Assembly (NCBI RefSeq): GCF_008634025.1
Contig: NZ_PDCM01000001.1
Location: 986,501-1,050,500, forward strand
Reading direction: 5' to 3'
Length of the DNA stretch: 64,000 bases
DNA from: Streptomyces albofaciens JCM 4342
GTDB taxonomy: Bacteria; Actinomycetota; Actinomycetes; Streptomycetales; Streptomycetaceae
Part shown: positions 42,168-51,460 of the stretch, one piece after another
Position numbering within the stretch: the stretch's first letter is position 1
Layout: each line of letters begins with the position of its first letter
The notes under the pieces: model-generated
The model's database searches: none
Told to the model about the DNA's origin: nothing
Seen by the model: the letters and a program-made list of their open reading frames with translations, nothing else
Translations under genes and position numbers: made by a program

Positions 42168-43445
42168 ATGAGTGGGAAGCGGGAAACAGTGGTGGACGTC
42201 CAGGGCACGGTCGCGGACGGCTTCGAGCCGGTCCGCGACGCCTTCGCGGCCAACTTCGCGCGGCGCGGCGAGCGCGGCGCGGCTGTCGCCGTCTACCGGC
42301 ACGGGCGCAAGATCGTCGACCTGTGGGGCGGCAGCCGGGACGCGGACGGTCCCCACGCGACCGGCCCCGACGCGGACAGTCCCCACACGACCGGTCCCGA
42401 CGCGGACGGTTCCGACCCGGGCGCGCCGGACGGCGGTGCCCCCTGGGAGGCCCACACCGCCCAGGTCATCCGCTCCGCCACCAAGGGCGTCGCGGCCGTC
42501 GTGCCGCTCCTCCTGCACCAGCGCGGCCTGCTCGACCTGGACGCGCCCGTCGGCACGTACTGGCCCGAGTTCAAGGCCGCCGGCAAGGACCGCGTCCTGG
42601 TCCGCCACCTCCTCTCGCACCGCGCCGGACTGCCCGTCCTGGACACCCCGCTCACCCCCGAGCAGGCCCTCGACGGCGTCAGCGGCCCCGCCGCCCTCGC
42701 CGCCCAGGCCCCCGCCTGGACGCCCGGCGACGAGCACGGCTACCACGCCCAGACCTACAGCTGGCTGCTGGCCGAACTGGTCCTGCGGGTCACCGGTCGC
42801 ACCATCGGCACCTGGATCGCCGACGAGATATCCGGGCCCCTCGGCCTGGAGCTGTGGGTCGGCGCCCCCGCCGACGCGCGCGCCCGCGCCGGCCGCCTGG
42901 CCGACGTCGAGGCACCGGCCCCGCCCGCCTCGGCCGGGCTGCGCGTCCGCCCCAAGCGCGACGTAGCCGACGCCTACCGCGACCCCGCCTCCCTCACCCG
43001 GCGCGCCTTCGGCGCCATCACCCCGGCCCCCGACGAGAACGCCGACGCCTACCGCGCCGCCGAACTCCCCGCCTCCAACGGCATCGCCACCGCCCGCGCC
43101 CTGGCCCGCTGCTACGCGGCGCTCATCGGCCCCGTCGACGGCCACCCCCGCCTCTTCGCGCCCGCCACGCTCACCCTGGCCCGTACGGAGGAGTCGGCGG
43201 GGCCGGACCGCACCCTCGTCGTCAACACCCGCTTCGGCCTCGGCTACATGCTGCACGGCCCCGCCTCGCCGCTGCTGGCCCCCGGCTCCTTCGGCCACCC
43301 CGGCCGCGGCGGCTGCCTGGCCTTCGCGGACCCCGAGTCCGGTACCGCCTTCGGCTACGTCACCAACGGCATGCAGCAGAACGTGACGGCCGACCCGCGG
43401 GCGCAGGCGCTGGTGCGGGCGCTGCGGGGGGCGCTCGACGCCTGA
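42168..43445 (+). CDS. Beta-lactamase-like serine hydrolase (paralogue of the gene at 35571)
   Basis: The 425-residue frame starts at ATG 42168. GTG codons at 42189 and 42192 are also possible, and none has a strong ribosome site. The nucleophile motif is SATK in IRSATKGVAA, with LLSHRAGLPV and YHAQTYSWLL. Between DLWGGSRD and EAHTAQVIRSATK, where the paralogue has only a short loop, lies a 30-bp repeat block. No signal peptide. The substrate is unknown. Confidence 0.9.
   Translation: MSGKRETVVDVQGTVADGFEPVRDAFAANFARRGERGAAVAVYRHGRKIVDLWGGSRDADGPHATGPDADSPHTTGPDADGSDPGAPDGGAPWEAHTAQVIRSATKGVAAVVPLLLHQRGLLDLDAPVGTYWPEFKAAGKDRVLVRHLLSHRAGLPVLDTPLTPEQALDGVSGPAALAAQAPAWTPGDEHGYHAQTYSWLLAELVLRVTGRTIGTWIADEISGPLGLELWVGAPADARARAGRLADVEAPAPPASAGLRVRPKRDVADAYRDPASLTRRAFGAITPAPDENADAYRAAELPASNGIATARALARCYAALIGPVDGHPRLFAPATLTLARTEESAGPDRTLVVNTRFGLGYMLHGPASPLLAPGSFGHPGRGGCLAFADPESGTAFGYVTNGMQQNVTADPRAQALVRALRGALDA
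42339..42428 (+). repeat. Three 30-bp tandem repeats in the serine hydrolase gene
   Basis: Three ten-residue units (DADGPHATGP, DADSPHTTGP, DADGSDPGAP) extend a surface loop just before the SxxK motif. The frame is kept. Confidence 0.85.
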
Positions 43446-43517
43446 GCCCGGGGCGGACGTGTCGGAGGTGACGGGCGGGGCACCCGTACGCCTGACACCC
43501 CACCTGAAGGAGCCGAC

Positions 43518-43679
43518 ATGGCCGACGAGCGGAAGATGAAGGACCCCCGGGAAGCCGGTCCCGCCCAGGACAAGCCGCAGCCGCACCGCAGCGAGCGGGA
43601 CCGCAGCGCCGAGGAGGTCAACGCGGACCAGCCGTCCGTGCGCGGCGAGAAGCCGAAGCCCGCGCCGAAGCGGTACTGA
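43518..43679 (+). CDS. Small charged, Pro-rich hypothetical protein
   Basis: ATG 43518 follows AAGGAG by five bases. The 53 residues (MADERKMKDPREAGPAQDKP, then QPHRSERDRSAEEVNADQPS, then VRGEKPKPAPKRY) are hydrophilic and probably disordered. No family is recognised. It sits alone between the serine hydrolase and SDR genes and ends just before a 23-bp repeat. Confidence 0.65.
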   Translation: MADERKMKDPREAGPAQDKPQPHRSERDRSAEEVNADQPSVRGEKPKPAPKRY

Positions 43680-43681
43680 CC

Positions 43682-43743
43682 GGGCGGGCGGGACCGGCGC
43701 AGTCGGGCGGACGGGACCGGCAGAGCCGGGCGAGCGGACCGAC
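43682..43743 (+). repeat. 23-bp intergenic tandem repeat (2.7 copies)
   Basis: Units GGGCGGGCGGGACCGG... start at 43682, 43705 and 43728. The array fills most of the space between the small protein gene and the SDR gene. This period is not a multiple of three, as expected outside coding sequence. Confidence 0.8.
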
Positions 43744-43784
43744 ACGGTCTGTTGCCCGTGAGGCCCGTGCGCCAAGGTGTGCGC

Positions 43785-44600
43785 ATGAGGCGATTCGACG
43801 GTTACAGCGTACTGATCACCGGCGCCGGCCGGGGCATCGGCGAGGCCACCGCGCGGCGGCTCGCCACCGAGGGCGCGCGGGTGCTGGTCACGGACCTGGA
43901 CGGGGACCGCGCCGAGCAGGCGGCCGCCCGGATCCGCGAGAGCGCCCCCGTACGGGACGGCGGCGGCACCGCCGAGGCCCTTGCCTGCGACGTGGCGGAC
44001 CGGGCCGCCGTCGAGGCGGCCGTCGCGCACGCCGTGCACCGCTTCGGCGGGCTCGACGTGCTGGTCAACAACGCCTACCGGTGCCTGCCCGACCCGCCGC
44101 GCTTCGAGGACCACCGGGACGAGGACTGGGCCGGTGACCTGGACATCACCCTCGGCGGCGCGTTCCGCTGCGCCCGCGCCGCGCTGCCCCGCCTGGCCGC
44201 CGCGGGCGGCCGCGGCGCGATCGTCAGCGTCGGCTCGGTCAACGGCGAGCAGGACTTCGGCAACCACGCGTACAGCGCCGCCAAGGCGGGCCTGGCCTCC
44301 CTCACCCGTACCCTCGCGGGCGAGGCGGCGGCCCGGGGCGTACGGGTCAACCTGGTCGCCCCGGGCACCGTCGACACCCCGAACTGGGCCGACCGCCCGG
44401 ACGCCCTGAAGCGCGCCGCGGCCGCCTACCCCCTGGGCCGCGTGGGCCGCCCCGACGACATCGCCGCGGCCGTCGCCTTCCTGGCCTCCACGGACGCCGC
44501 CTGGATCACTGGCGTCACGCTCCCGGTGGACGGCGGCATCCTGACCGGCAACGCGGCGCTGCGCGAGGCGCTGCGCGGCGGCCCGGAGCGGACGCCCTAG
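43785..44600 (+). CDS. Short-chain dehydrogenase/reductase
   Basis: ATG 43785 (AAGGTG upstream) gives 271 residues. The cofactor motif is TGAGRGIGE and an Asp after strand 2 (TDLDGDRAEQ) favours NAD. The catalytic Ser is in SVGSVNG and YxxxK is YSAAK. NNAY replaces the usual NNAG. The C-terminus ends in GVTLPVDGG as in classical SDRs. The substrate is unknown. Its stop overlaps the stop of the convergent EamA gene. Confidence 0.92.
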   Translation: MRRFDGYSVLITGAGRGIGEATARRLATEGARVLVTDLDGDRAEQAAARIRESAPVRDGGGTAEALACDVADRAAVEAAVAHAVHRFGGLDVLVNNAYRCLPDPPRFEDHRDEDWAGDLDITLGGAFRCARAALPRLAAAGGRGAIVSVGSVNGEQDFGNHAYSAAKAGLASLTRTLAGEAAARGVRVNLVAPGTVDTPNWADRPDALKRAAAAYPLGRVGRPDDIAAAVAFLASTDAAWITGVTLPVDGGILTGNAALREALRGGPERTP

Positions 44601-45445
44601 GTGTGCAGCATCAGCGCGATCCCCGCCACCATCAGCCCCGCCGCCACCAGGCGCGGCGTGCCGAAGCGCTCCTTGAAGAACAGCGTGCCGATGGCGGCGC
44701 CGACGATGATCGAGGACTCGCGGAGGGCGGCGATGGGCGCCAGGTGGGCCTGCGTCTGGGCCCAGAGGACCAGGCCGTAGGCGAAGACGGACAGCACACC
44801 GCCGGCCGCGCCGCGCAGCGCCACCGGGCGGAGCTGGGTGAGCAGGGCGCGGCGGCGGGTGGCCAGGGCGTAGGCGGGGATGGCCAGGCCCTCCAGGATC
44901 ATCAGCCAGGCGATGTAGCCGGGCGCGGTGCCGGAGGCGCGGACGCCGACGCCGTCGACCGTGGTGTACGAGGCGATGGCCAGGCCGGTGGCGAGCGCGG
45001 CGACCAGGGCCGGCCAGTGCGGCTTCGCGCCCGAGCCGCGGATGCCCCACAGCGCCACGCCGACCAGGCCCGCCGAGGCGAGCGCCACCCCGGCCAGCCC
45101 CCACGCGTCCGGCACCTCGCCGACGAACACGGCGGCCAGGACCGTGACCACGAGCGGCGCGGTGCCGCGCGCGATGGGGTACATCTGCCCGAACTCGCCC
45201 AGCCGGAACGACTGCATCAGCAGGACCTGGTAGACGACGTGCAGGACGACGGAGGCGAGGAGCGGCGGCCAGGCGCCGGGCGCGGGCAGCGGCGCGAAGC
45301 AGGCCAGCACCGCCCCGCAGAGCGCCCCGCCGCCGCCGACCAGCGTGAAGGCGAGCAGCTGGTCCTTGATGTGGTGGGCGATCGCGTTCCAGCCGGCGTG
45401 GGTGACGGCGGCGATCAGGACCGCCGTGACGACCAGGGGGCTCAT
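44597..45445 (-). CDS. EamA/DMT-superfamily permease
   Basis: The 282-residue protein has ten predicted helices in two EamA repeats. Examples are THAGWNAIAHHIKDQLLAFT, the LGEFGQMYPIARGTAPLVVT block, RESSIIVGAAIGTLFFKERF and a final AAGLMVAGIALML. Such proteins export metabolites or amino acids. The last bases are shared with the SDR stop through CTAG. Confidence 0.92.
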   Translation of the reverse strand: MSPLVVTAVLIAAVTHAGWNAIAHHIKDQLLAFTLVGGGGALCGAVLACFAPLPAPGAWPPLLASVVLHVVYQVLLMQSFRLGEFGQMYPIARGTAPLVVTVLAAVFVGEVPDAWGLAGVALASAGLVGVALWGIRGSGAKPHWPALVAALATGLAIASYTTVDGVGVRASGTAPGYIAWLMILEGLAIPAYALATRRRALLTQLRPVALRGAAGGVLSVFAYGLVLWAQTQAHLAPIAALRESSIIVGAAIGTLFFKERFGTPRLVAAGLMVAGIALMLHT

Positions 45446-45679
45446 GCGGCCCGCTCCCGTATGCGGGCCGTCCGGTGTCGGGGGCGCGGGGCCGACGGGC
45501 GAAGGGCTGGGTGACCGTACGGGAAATGGCGCATGGCCCGCACGCTAGCTCTAGCTGTACGGGCCACGCGATGGTGAGCGGGCGGGGTGTGACAGATCAC
45601 CCCGGAGTGGGAGTGGGAGCCGTCGCCTTCGCCGGAGCCGTCACCGGGCCGGAGCCCGCGGCCCCGGCCCGGCGGGGCC

Positions 45680-47332
45680 TCAGCCCGCCGACAGGATCGA
45701 GCGGACGACCGGCCCGGCGTTCGAGCCGCCGTGGCCGCTGGCCGGGACGACGGCCGCCGCGGCCATGTCCCCGCGGTAGGCGGTGAACCAGGCGTTCGGC
45801 TTCTCCTGGCCGTCCACCTCCGCCGACCCGGTCTTCGCGCCGATGTCGCCGCTGAGCCCGGACATCGCCTCCGCCGCCGTACCGGACGTGGCGGTCAGCT
45901 TCATCAGGGACTTCAGCGCGGACGCGGTGTCCGGCTTCATCGCGCGCGGGGCCTTGGCCAAGGACCGGCCGTCGAGGGACGGCGCGACGATGTACGGCTG
46001 GTGGAAGCCGCCGTTCTGGACGGTCGCCGCGACCGAGGCGACGGTCAGCGGGTTCATCCGCACCCCGCCCTGCCCGATCAGCGAGGCGGCCATCTGCGCG
46101 TCGCTCTGCACCGGCACCGCGCCGTCGAAGGTGGGGATGCCGGTCTGCCAGTTCAGGCCGATGCCGAAGACGTCGCGGGCCTGCTTCGTCAGGTCGTCGT
46201 CCGCCAGCTTGGGCGCCATGGAGATGAACGCGTTGTTGCAGGACGCCGCGAAGCTCTGCGCGAAGGTGCCGTTCTTGATCTCGGACTCGTTGAGGTTCTG
46301 GAACTTCCAGCCGCCGACCGTCACGAACTTCTCGCACGGGTGCGGCTTGTCCGGCGCCGTCAGCCCCTTGTCGATCAGCATCGAGGCCGTCACGATCTTC
46401 ATCGTGGAGCCGGGCGCCAGCGATCCCTGGGTGGCGGTGTTGAAGCCCTTCTCCGGGGAGTTGGCGATGGCGAGGATCTCGCCGGTGCTCGGCTTGAGGG
46501 CGACCGCGGACGCCTTCGGCTTGCCCTTGACCGCCTTCTCGGCCGCCGCCTGCACCTTGGCGTCCAGAGTGGTCTTGAGCGTGCCGGGCTTGCCCTTGGA
46601 GAGCACCTTCAGCGTCTCGTCGGGCTTCTGCGCCTTGTCACCGCCCGGCCGGTCGACGAACAGCTCGACACCCGGCTTGCCGTCCGTCTTCTTGCCGAAC
46701 TTGTCGCGCAGGCTGTCCAGCACCCCGGCCAGCGCCGGGTGCGCCTCCTTGGTCAGCTCGGCGCCGTTGCGGTCCACCGCCTTGATGGGCGGCGCCTCGG
46801 ACTCGCCGGTGCGCAGCACGTCGCCCTTGCCCAGCTTGGGGTGCAGGACGCTCGGCGCCCAGGCGACGCGCGGCTCGCCGGTCTCCGGGTCGCGCCTGAC
46901 GGTCAGTGAAGTGGCGTAGGAGAACGGCTCCTTCATGTCCTTGTACGCGATCTGGGCGCTGACCGTGTAGGCGACCTTGTCGCCGGTGGCCTTGCCGGGC
47001 GTCACCTTCAGGTCGGTGAAGTGGGTCTGCTTCGGGTACGCGGCCAGGGCGGCGGCCGCCGTCTTCGCGTCGTCCGTGAGCGCGGCGGCCTTGTCGGCGG
47101 CCCCCGCCTTCCAGGCGTCCAGGAACTTCCCGGCGGTGCCGGTCACTTCGGCCGCGGACAGCGGGCCGGACTTCACCGCGGGCGCGCCGACGGGCTTGCC
47201 GTCCTGGGCGGCGCGGACCTGCTGGGGCCGCTCGTCGTCACCGGAGCCGCCCAGCAGCGTGTAGCCGCCCACACCGCCCGCGACCAGGGCCACCGCCCCG
47301 CCGATCAGCCCGTACCTCACCTCACGGCGCAT
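45680..47332 (-). CDS. Class B penicillin-binding protein with NTF2-like domain
   Basis: The ATG before RREVRYGLIGG follows GGGAGGGG and gives 550 residues. Residues 8-27 are a membrane anchor. A MecA-N/NTF2-like domain (about 55-170) and a dimerisation region follow. The transpeptidase has SxxK (Ser309-TMK), SxN (Ser364-CN) and KTG (500-502). It crosslinks peptidoglycan outside the membrane. Streptomyces carry several such accessory PBPs. Sequence alone does not say whether it acts in division, growth or sporulation. Confidence 0.94.
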   Translation of the reverse strand: MRREVRYGLIGGAVALVAGGVGGYTLLGGSGDDERPQQVRAAQDGKPVGAPAVKSGPLSAAEVTGTAGKFLDAWKAGAADKAAALTDDAKTAAAALAAYPKQTHFTDLKVTPGKATGDKVAYTVSAQIAYKDMKEPFSYATSLTVRRDPETGEPRVAWAPSVLHPKLGKGDVLRTGESEAPPIKAVDRNGAELTKEAHPALAGVLDSLRDKFGKKTDGKPGVELFVDRPGGDKAQKPDETLKVLSKGKPGTLKTTLDAKVQAAAEKAVKGKPKASAVALKPSTGEILAIANSPEKGFNTATQGSLAPGSTMKIVTASMLIDKGLTAPDKPHPCEKFVTVGGWKFQNLNESEIKNGTFAQSFAASCNNAFISMAPKLADDDLTKQARDVFGIGLNWQTGIPTFDGAVPVQSDAQMAASLIGQGGVRMNPLTVASVAATVQNGGFHQPYIVAPSLDGRSLAKAPRAMKPDTASALKSLMKLTATSGTAAEAMSGLSGDIGAKTGSAEVDGQEKPNAWFTAYRGDMAAAAVVPASGHGGSNAGPVVRSILSAG

Positions 47333-47478
47333 GTCGCCGATCCCCTCCCGAATCCTCGTTCTTCCGCACGCACACAAGAACGTGCAGCGCACTCTATGGG
47401 ACACGGGGTACGGGGGTGAGTCTCGGCCCTGTGATACGGGCGACGCCGGTGGCGCCCCGGCGCCGTGCCGTTGACACC

Positions 47479-47826
47479 TCAGCCTGGCGACGGCCGTTGC
47501 GTGGAGAGCGGCGGCCGGTCCCGGGAGTCGACCACCACCATCGCGGTGACGTTGAAGACCACGGTCTTCTGCCCGTCGACCTCGGTGGCGGCCGTCAGCC
47601 CCACCGCGTCACCGATCAGCGGGTTGTTGGTCTCCTGCCAGGTCAGACCCGGGTAGTGCTGCCGTTCGGCCCAGATCTCGGCCTCTTCCCTGGCCTGTTC
47701 GATGTCGGTGAACGCCGCGAGGGCCAGCTCCTTGCAGGCGGGCGCGGCGGTGCGCAGCGCACCGTGGTCCTCCACCTGCTCCGGCTTGTTGTGCTCGATG
47801 ACGTACACGATCTGCGGCTTGCTCAA
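47479..47826 (-). CDS. Conserved hypothetical protein, probable TTG start
   Basis: TTG 47826 has GGGAGGG eight bases upstream and gives 115 residues (SKPQIVYVIEHNKPEQVEDH...). An ATG at 47874 would add 16 residues but lacks a ribosome site. The protein looks compact and soluble, with AAFTDIEQAREEAEIWAERQ and VFNVTAMVVVDSRD. I do not recognise the family. It sits between the PBP and pmt genes. Confidence 0.7.
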   Translation of the reverse strand: MSKPQIVYVIEHNKPEQVEDHGALRTAAPACKELALAAFTDIEQAREEAEIWAERQHYPGLTWQETNNPLIGDAVGLTAATEVDGQKTVVFNVTAMVVVDSRDRPPLSTQRPSPG

Positions 47827-47997
47827 TTGCGGTCCCTCCCCGGCCGTCCGCGGCTCCAAGGCGGCGATCGACATTGATCGGCATCGTTCGGTGACGGCCA
47901 AGTATGACCGCCGCTCCTGCGCGGAACGGTGCTTTCCGCGCAGGGGATCCGGCCGTGTCGAAACGCCCCGGTCCCAGGATGGTCCGCAAGGCACGGC

Positions 47998-49722
47998 CTA
48001 GACCCAGGTGTCGAACCACATCCTGTTGTGCCAGGCGCTCTTCGGGATCGGCTGCCCCGTGTAGAGCGGGTAGAAGTAGATGAAATTCCAGACGATGAGC
48101 AGGACGAGTACCCCGGCACCGACCGCTCCCACCGCGCGCCGCCGCTCGCCCGACCCCGGCGGGCCGAGGATCGCGCCGATCATCATGGCCAGCGCCAGGC
48201 ACACGAACGGCACGAACACCACCGCGTAGAACAGGAAGATCGTCCGGTCCTGGTACAGGAACCACGGCAGGTAGCCCGCCGCGATGCCGCAGGCGACGGC
48301 GCCCGCCCGCCAGTCCCGCTTGAACAGCCAGCGGTAGAGCACGTACAGAAGCGCGAAGCACCCGGCCCACCACAGCAGGGGAGTACCCAGCGCGAGCACT
48401 TCCCGCGCACAGCCCTCGGCCGCCGTACACCCGTCGTGCCCCATCTTGGGGTCCTCGTAGAAGTACGAGACCGGGCGGCCCTGCACCAGCCAGCTCCACG
48501 GGTTCGACTGGTAGGTGTGCGGCGTGGACAGGCCCTTGTGGAAGTCGTAGACCTCGGTCTCGTAGTGCCACAGGCTGCGCAGCCAGTCCGGCAGCCAGGA
48601 CGAGGCGCCCGCGCGCCCCTCCGGGGTGGCGGTCGCCCAGTCCCGGTAGTAGCCGCCCTTGGTGACCAGCCAGCCGGTCCACGTCACCAGGTACGCGGCC
48701 ATCCCCACCACGACGGTCGAGACGAACGCGGGCAGCAGGTCGCGGCGCAGCACGGCGCGCACGGGATGCCGCGCGCCCGCCGTGCGCCGCCCGGCCACGT
48801 CCCACAGCACCATCAGCACGGCGAACGCCGCCAGGTAGTACAGGCCGTTCCACTTGCTCGCCGCGGACAGGCCCAGGCACAGCCCGGCCGCCAGCCGCCA
48901 CGGCCGCCACCCCAGCCGCAGCCGGTCGCCCGCCTTCTCGTCCGGCCGCGCCAGCCCGTCCGCGCCCACCGGCAGCGCCGCCGCCAGCCGCGCCCGGGTA
49001 CGGTCCCGGTCCACCAGCAGACAGCCGAACGCCGCCACCACCCAGAACATGACGATGAGGTCCAGCAGCGCCGTACGGCTCATCACGAAGTGCAGGCCGT
49101 CCACCGCCAGCAGCACGCCCGCCAGGCAGCCCAGCGCCGTCGAGCGCAGCAGCCGGCGGCCGATACGGCAGACCATCAGCACCGACAGCGTGCCGAGCAG
49201 CGCCACCACGAACCGCCAGCCGAAGGGGTTCATGCCGAACGCCCACTCGCCCAGCGCGATCATCCACTTCCCCAGCGGCGGGTGGACGACGTAGGAGTGC
49301 TCGGGTGAGAGCAGGATCTGCTGGGGGTGCGCGACCAGCGCGTCGTTGGCGTCCTTCGCCCAGGTGCCCTCGTAGCCGTACTGGAGCAGCGACCAGGCGT
49401 CCTTGGGGTAGTACGTCTCGTCGAATATCACCTTCGCCGGACTGCCCAGGTTCCAGAACCGCAGCACCCCGGCGAAGAGCGCCACCAGCAGCGGCCCGCC
49501 CCAGCCCGACCAGCGCGCCAGCCGGGCCGCCGCGGCCGGGCCCAGGCCCAGCACCGACCACATCCGCGTCCCAGGCTCGGGGAACGCCGGCACCAGGCGC
49601 TCGCGGGCGTCGGCCTCGGGCGCCCCGGCGTACCCGAACCGGCGCAGCCTGCGCTGCCACCGGCGGGGCTGCCCGGCGGTCTCCTCGGCGCGGTCGGCGT
49701 CTGTCGCGGTGTCACTCGTCAC
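47998..49722 (-). CDS. pmt: Protein O-mannosyltransferase (GT39)
   Basis: GTG 49722 (MTSDTATDADRAEE) gives 574 residues. Multiple membrane helices and the PMT signature FDETYYPKDAWS with the catalytic Asp-Glu loop are seen, along with HPPLGKWMIALGEW and SKWNGLYYLAAF. Actinobacterial Pmt moves mannose from polyprenyl phosphate to secreted proteins on the outer face. The gene is divergent from rsmI, an arrangement conserved in Streptomyces. The long upstream open frame is antisense to rsmI and not coding. Confidence 0.95.
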   Translation of the reverse strand: MTSDTATDADRAEETAGQPRRWQRRLRRFGYAGAPEADARERLVPAFPEPGTRMWSVLGLGPAAAARLARWSGWGGPLLVALFAGVLRFWNLGSPAKVIFDETYYPKDAWSLLQYGYEGTWAKDANDALVAHPQQILLSPEHSYVVHPPLGKWMIALGEWAFGMNPFGWRFVVALLGTLSVLMVCRIGRRLLRSTALGCLAGVLLAVDGLHFVMSRTALLDLIVMFWVVAAFGCLLVDRDRTRARLAAALPVGADGLARPDEKAGDRLRLGWRPWRLAAGLCLGLSAASKWNGLYYLAAFAVLMVLWDVAGRRTAGARHPVRAVLRRDLLPAFVSTVVVGMAAYLVTWTGWLVTKGGYYRDWATATPEGRAGASSWLPDWLRSLWHYETEVYDFHKGLSTPHTYQSNPWSWLVQGRPVSYFYEDPKMGHDGCTAAEGCAREVLALGTPLLWWAGCFALLYVLYRWLFKRDWRAGAVACGIAAGYLPWFLYQDRTIFLFYAVVFVPFVCLALAMMIGAILGPPGSGERRRAVGAVGAGVLVLLIVWNFIYFYPLYTGQPIPKSAWHNRMWFDTWV

Positions 49723-49857
49723 CGGCCCATCGTAGGGAAGCACCCTGTGCGGAAGGCGGGGGCGGCACGGCCGGTCCCGGTACGGGCGAGCCGGTCCGGG
49801 CGGCGGGGTGGACGCCGCCGGGGGATGTCCGGGCCGTACGGCTGGGAGGATGGGGGC

Positions 49858-50727
49858 GTGACTGGAACGCTGGTACTTGCAGGGACGCCCATCGGCGACA
49901 TCGCGGACGCGCCGCCGCGGCTCGCCGCCGAGCTGGCCGCGGCCGAGGTGATCGCGGCCGAGGACACCCGGCGGCTGCGCCGCCTGACCCAGGCGCTCGG
50001 CGTGCAGCCGACCGGCCGGATCGTGTCCTACTTCGAGGGCAACGAGACCGCCCGCACACCGGAACTCGCCGACGCCCTCGAAGCCGGCGCCCGCGTCCTG
50101 CTCGTCACCGACGCCGGCATGCCCTCCGTCTCCGACCCCGGCTACCGGCTGGTCGCCGCCGCCGTCGAGCGCGGCGTCAAGGTCACCGCGGTGCCCGGCC
50201 CCAGCGCGGTGCTCACCGCGCTCGCCGTCTCCGGCCTGCCCGTGGACCGGTTCTGCTTCGAGGGCTTCCTGCCGCGCAAGGCGGGCGAGCGCCGCTCCCG
50301 GCTGCGCGAGGTCGCCGACGAGCGCCGCACCCTCGTCTACTTCGAGGCCCCGCACCGCCTCGACGACACCCTCGCCGCGATGACCGAGATCTTCGGCGCC
50401 GACCGCCGCGCCGCGGTCTGCCGCGAGCTGACCAAGACGTACGAGGAGGTACGGCGCGGGCCGCTGAAGGACCTGGCCGCGTGGGCGGCGGACGGCGTAC
50501 GCGGCGAGATCACCATCGTCGTCGAGGGCGCCCCGGAAACCGGCCCGCAGGACCTCGGCCCCGCGGAACTCGTGCGCCGCGTCCAGGTCAGGGAGGAGGC
50601 CGGGGAGCGCCGCAAGGAGGCCATCGCGGCCGTCGCCGCCGAGACCGGCCTGCCCAAACGCGAGGTGTTCGATGCCGTCGTGGCGGCAAAGAATGCGGCG
50701 CGGACGGGCCCACCGGAAGGTAAATGA
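49858..50727 (+). CDS. rsmI: 16S rRNA 2'-O-methyltransferase RsmI
   Basis: GTG 49858 stands eight bases after GGAGG and gives 289 residues. Family motifs are LVLAGTPIGDIADAPPR, AAEDTRRLRRL, LVTDAGMPSVSDPGYRL and PGPSAVLTALAVSGLP. The enzyme uses AdoMet to methylate the ribose of C1402 of 16S rRNA. It is divergent from pmt and followed by a zinc-ribbon protein gene and tatD. Confidence 0.96.
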   Translation: MTGTLVLAGTPIGDIADAPPRLAAELAAAEVIAAEDTRRLRRLTQALGVQPTGRIVSYFEGNETARTPELADALEAGARVLLVTDAGMPSVSDPGYRLVAAAVERGVKVTAVPGPSAVLTALAVSGLPVDRFCFEGFLPRKAGERRSRLREVADERRTLVYFEAPHRLDDTLAAMTEIFGADRRAAVCRELTKTYEEVRRGPLKDLAAWAADGVRGEITIVVEGAPETGPQDLGPAELVRRVQVREEAGERRKEAIAAVAAETGLPKREVFDAVVAAKNAARTGPPEGK

Positions 50728-50897
50728 CTAGCCTGGAAGGTAAAACGTGGGCCGCGCAGCCGGGCGCATTCTCTGCACCCCGCCAAATCTGTGCCAACAG
50801 GTCGGAGACCCTGCTGCGCCACCGCCGGGAAAGGCGTTCCCTGGGAGGTGGGACGTTCGTCCCCGGAGACCTTGTCCAGCGGGCAAGAGGAGCGGCT

Positions 50898-51380
50898 ATG
50901 AGTGACATCGCGCGTACGCCGGGCATCACCACCGGCACCCACCCCACCCCCCGGACGGAGCCCCCGGCACACGAGGCCTACGCCTTCGCGTGCATGAGCT
51001 GCGGCCACGGCTGGGAGCAGTCGTACGAGATAACGCACCACGTCGACGCGGACGGGCGCGCGCACTGTGTGTACTACGCGGACGGCGAGCGCGTACCGTC
51101 GCCGCTGACCCGGCCCACCTGCCTGAACTGCGGCGGCCACGTCGTGCGCATCATGCGGGCCGGACAGGTCTCGATGGTCTCCAAAGTGATGGCGAGCCTG
51201 TACGACCAGCCGTCGGCGGGCGCCGCCGAAGGCCACGCGGGCGCGGGCGCCGGATCCGTACCGCAGCAGGGCGAGCGCACCGGTGACGCCGGGCCGGCCG
51301 CGGAGGACGGCCACCGTGAGAGCCGCCACCACTGGCACCTCTCCGATCTGCTGCATCCCTTCCAGCACCACCGCAGGTGA
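50898..51380 (+). CDS. Zinc-ribbon hypothetical protein
   Basis: ATG 50898 has GAGGAG seven bases upstream. A longer open frame overlapping rsmI lacks a site. The 160-residue protein has a CxxC pair in CMSCGHGWEQSY and a second in CLNCGGHVVRIM, a probable four-Cys zinc ribbon, and a His-rich C-terminus (RHHWHLSDLLHPFQHHRR). No catalytic motif is seen. It may bind nucleic acid or metal, which is uncertain. Confidence 0.8.
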   Translation: MSDIARTPGITTGTHPTPRTEPPAHEAYAFACMSCGHGWEQSYEITHHVDADGRAHCVYYADGERVPSPLTRPTCLNCGGHVVRIMRAGQVSMVSKVMASLYDQPSAGAAEGHAGAGAGSVPQQGERTGDAGPAAEDGHRESRHHWHLSDLLHPFQHHRR

Positions 51381-51460
51381 GCCGGGGCCGCGGTCCCGGA
51401 GGCCCCGTGCCGTGACCGGTCCGCCGGTGACTGCCGGCGGTCCCTCGTAGGATCGCGGCC

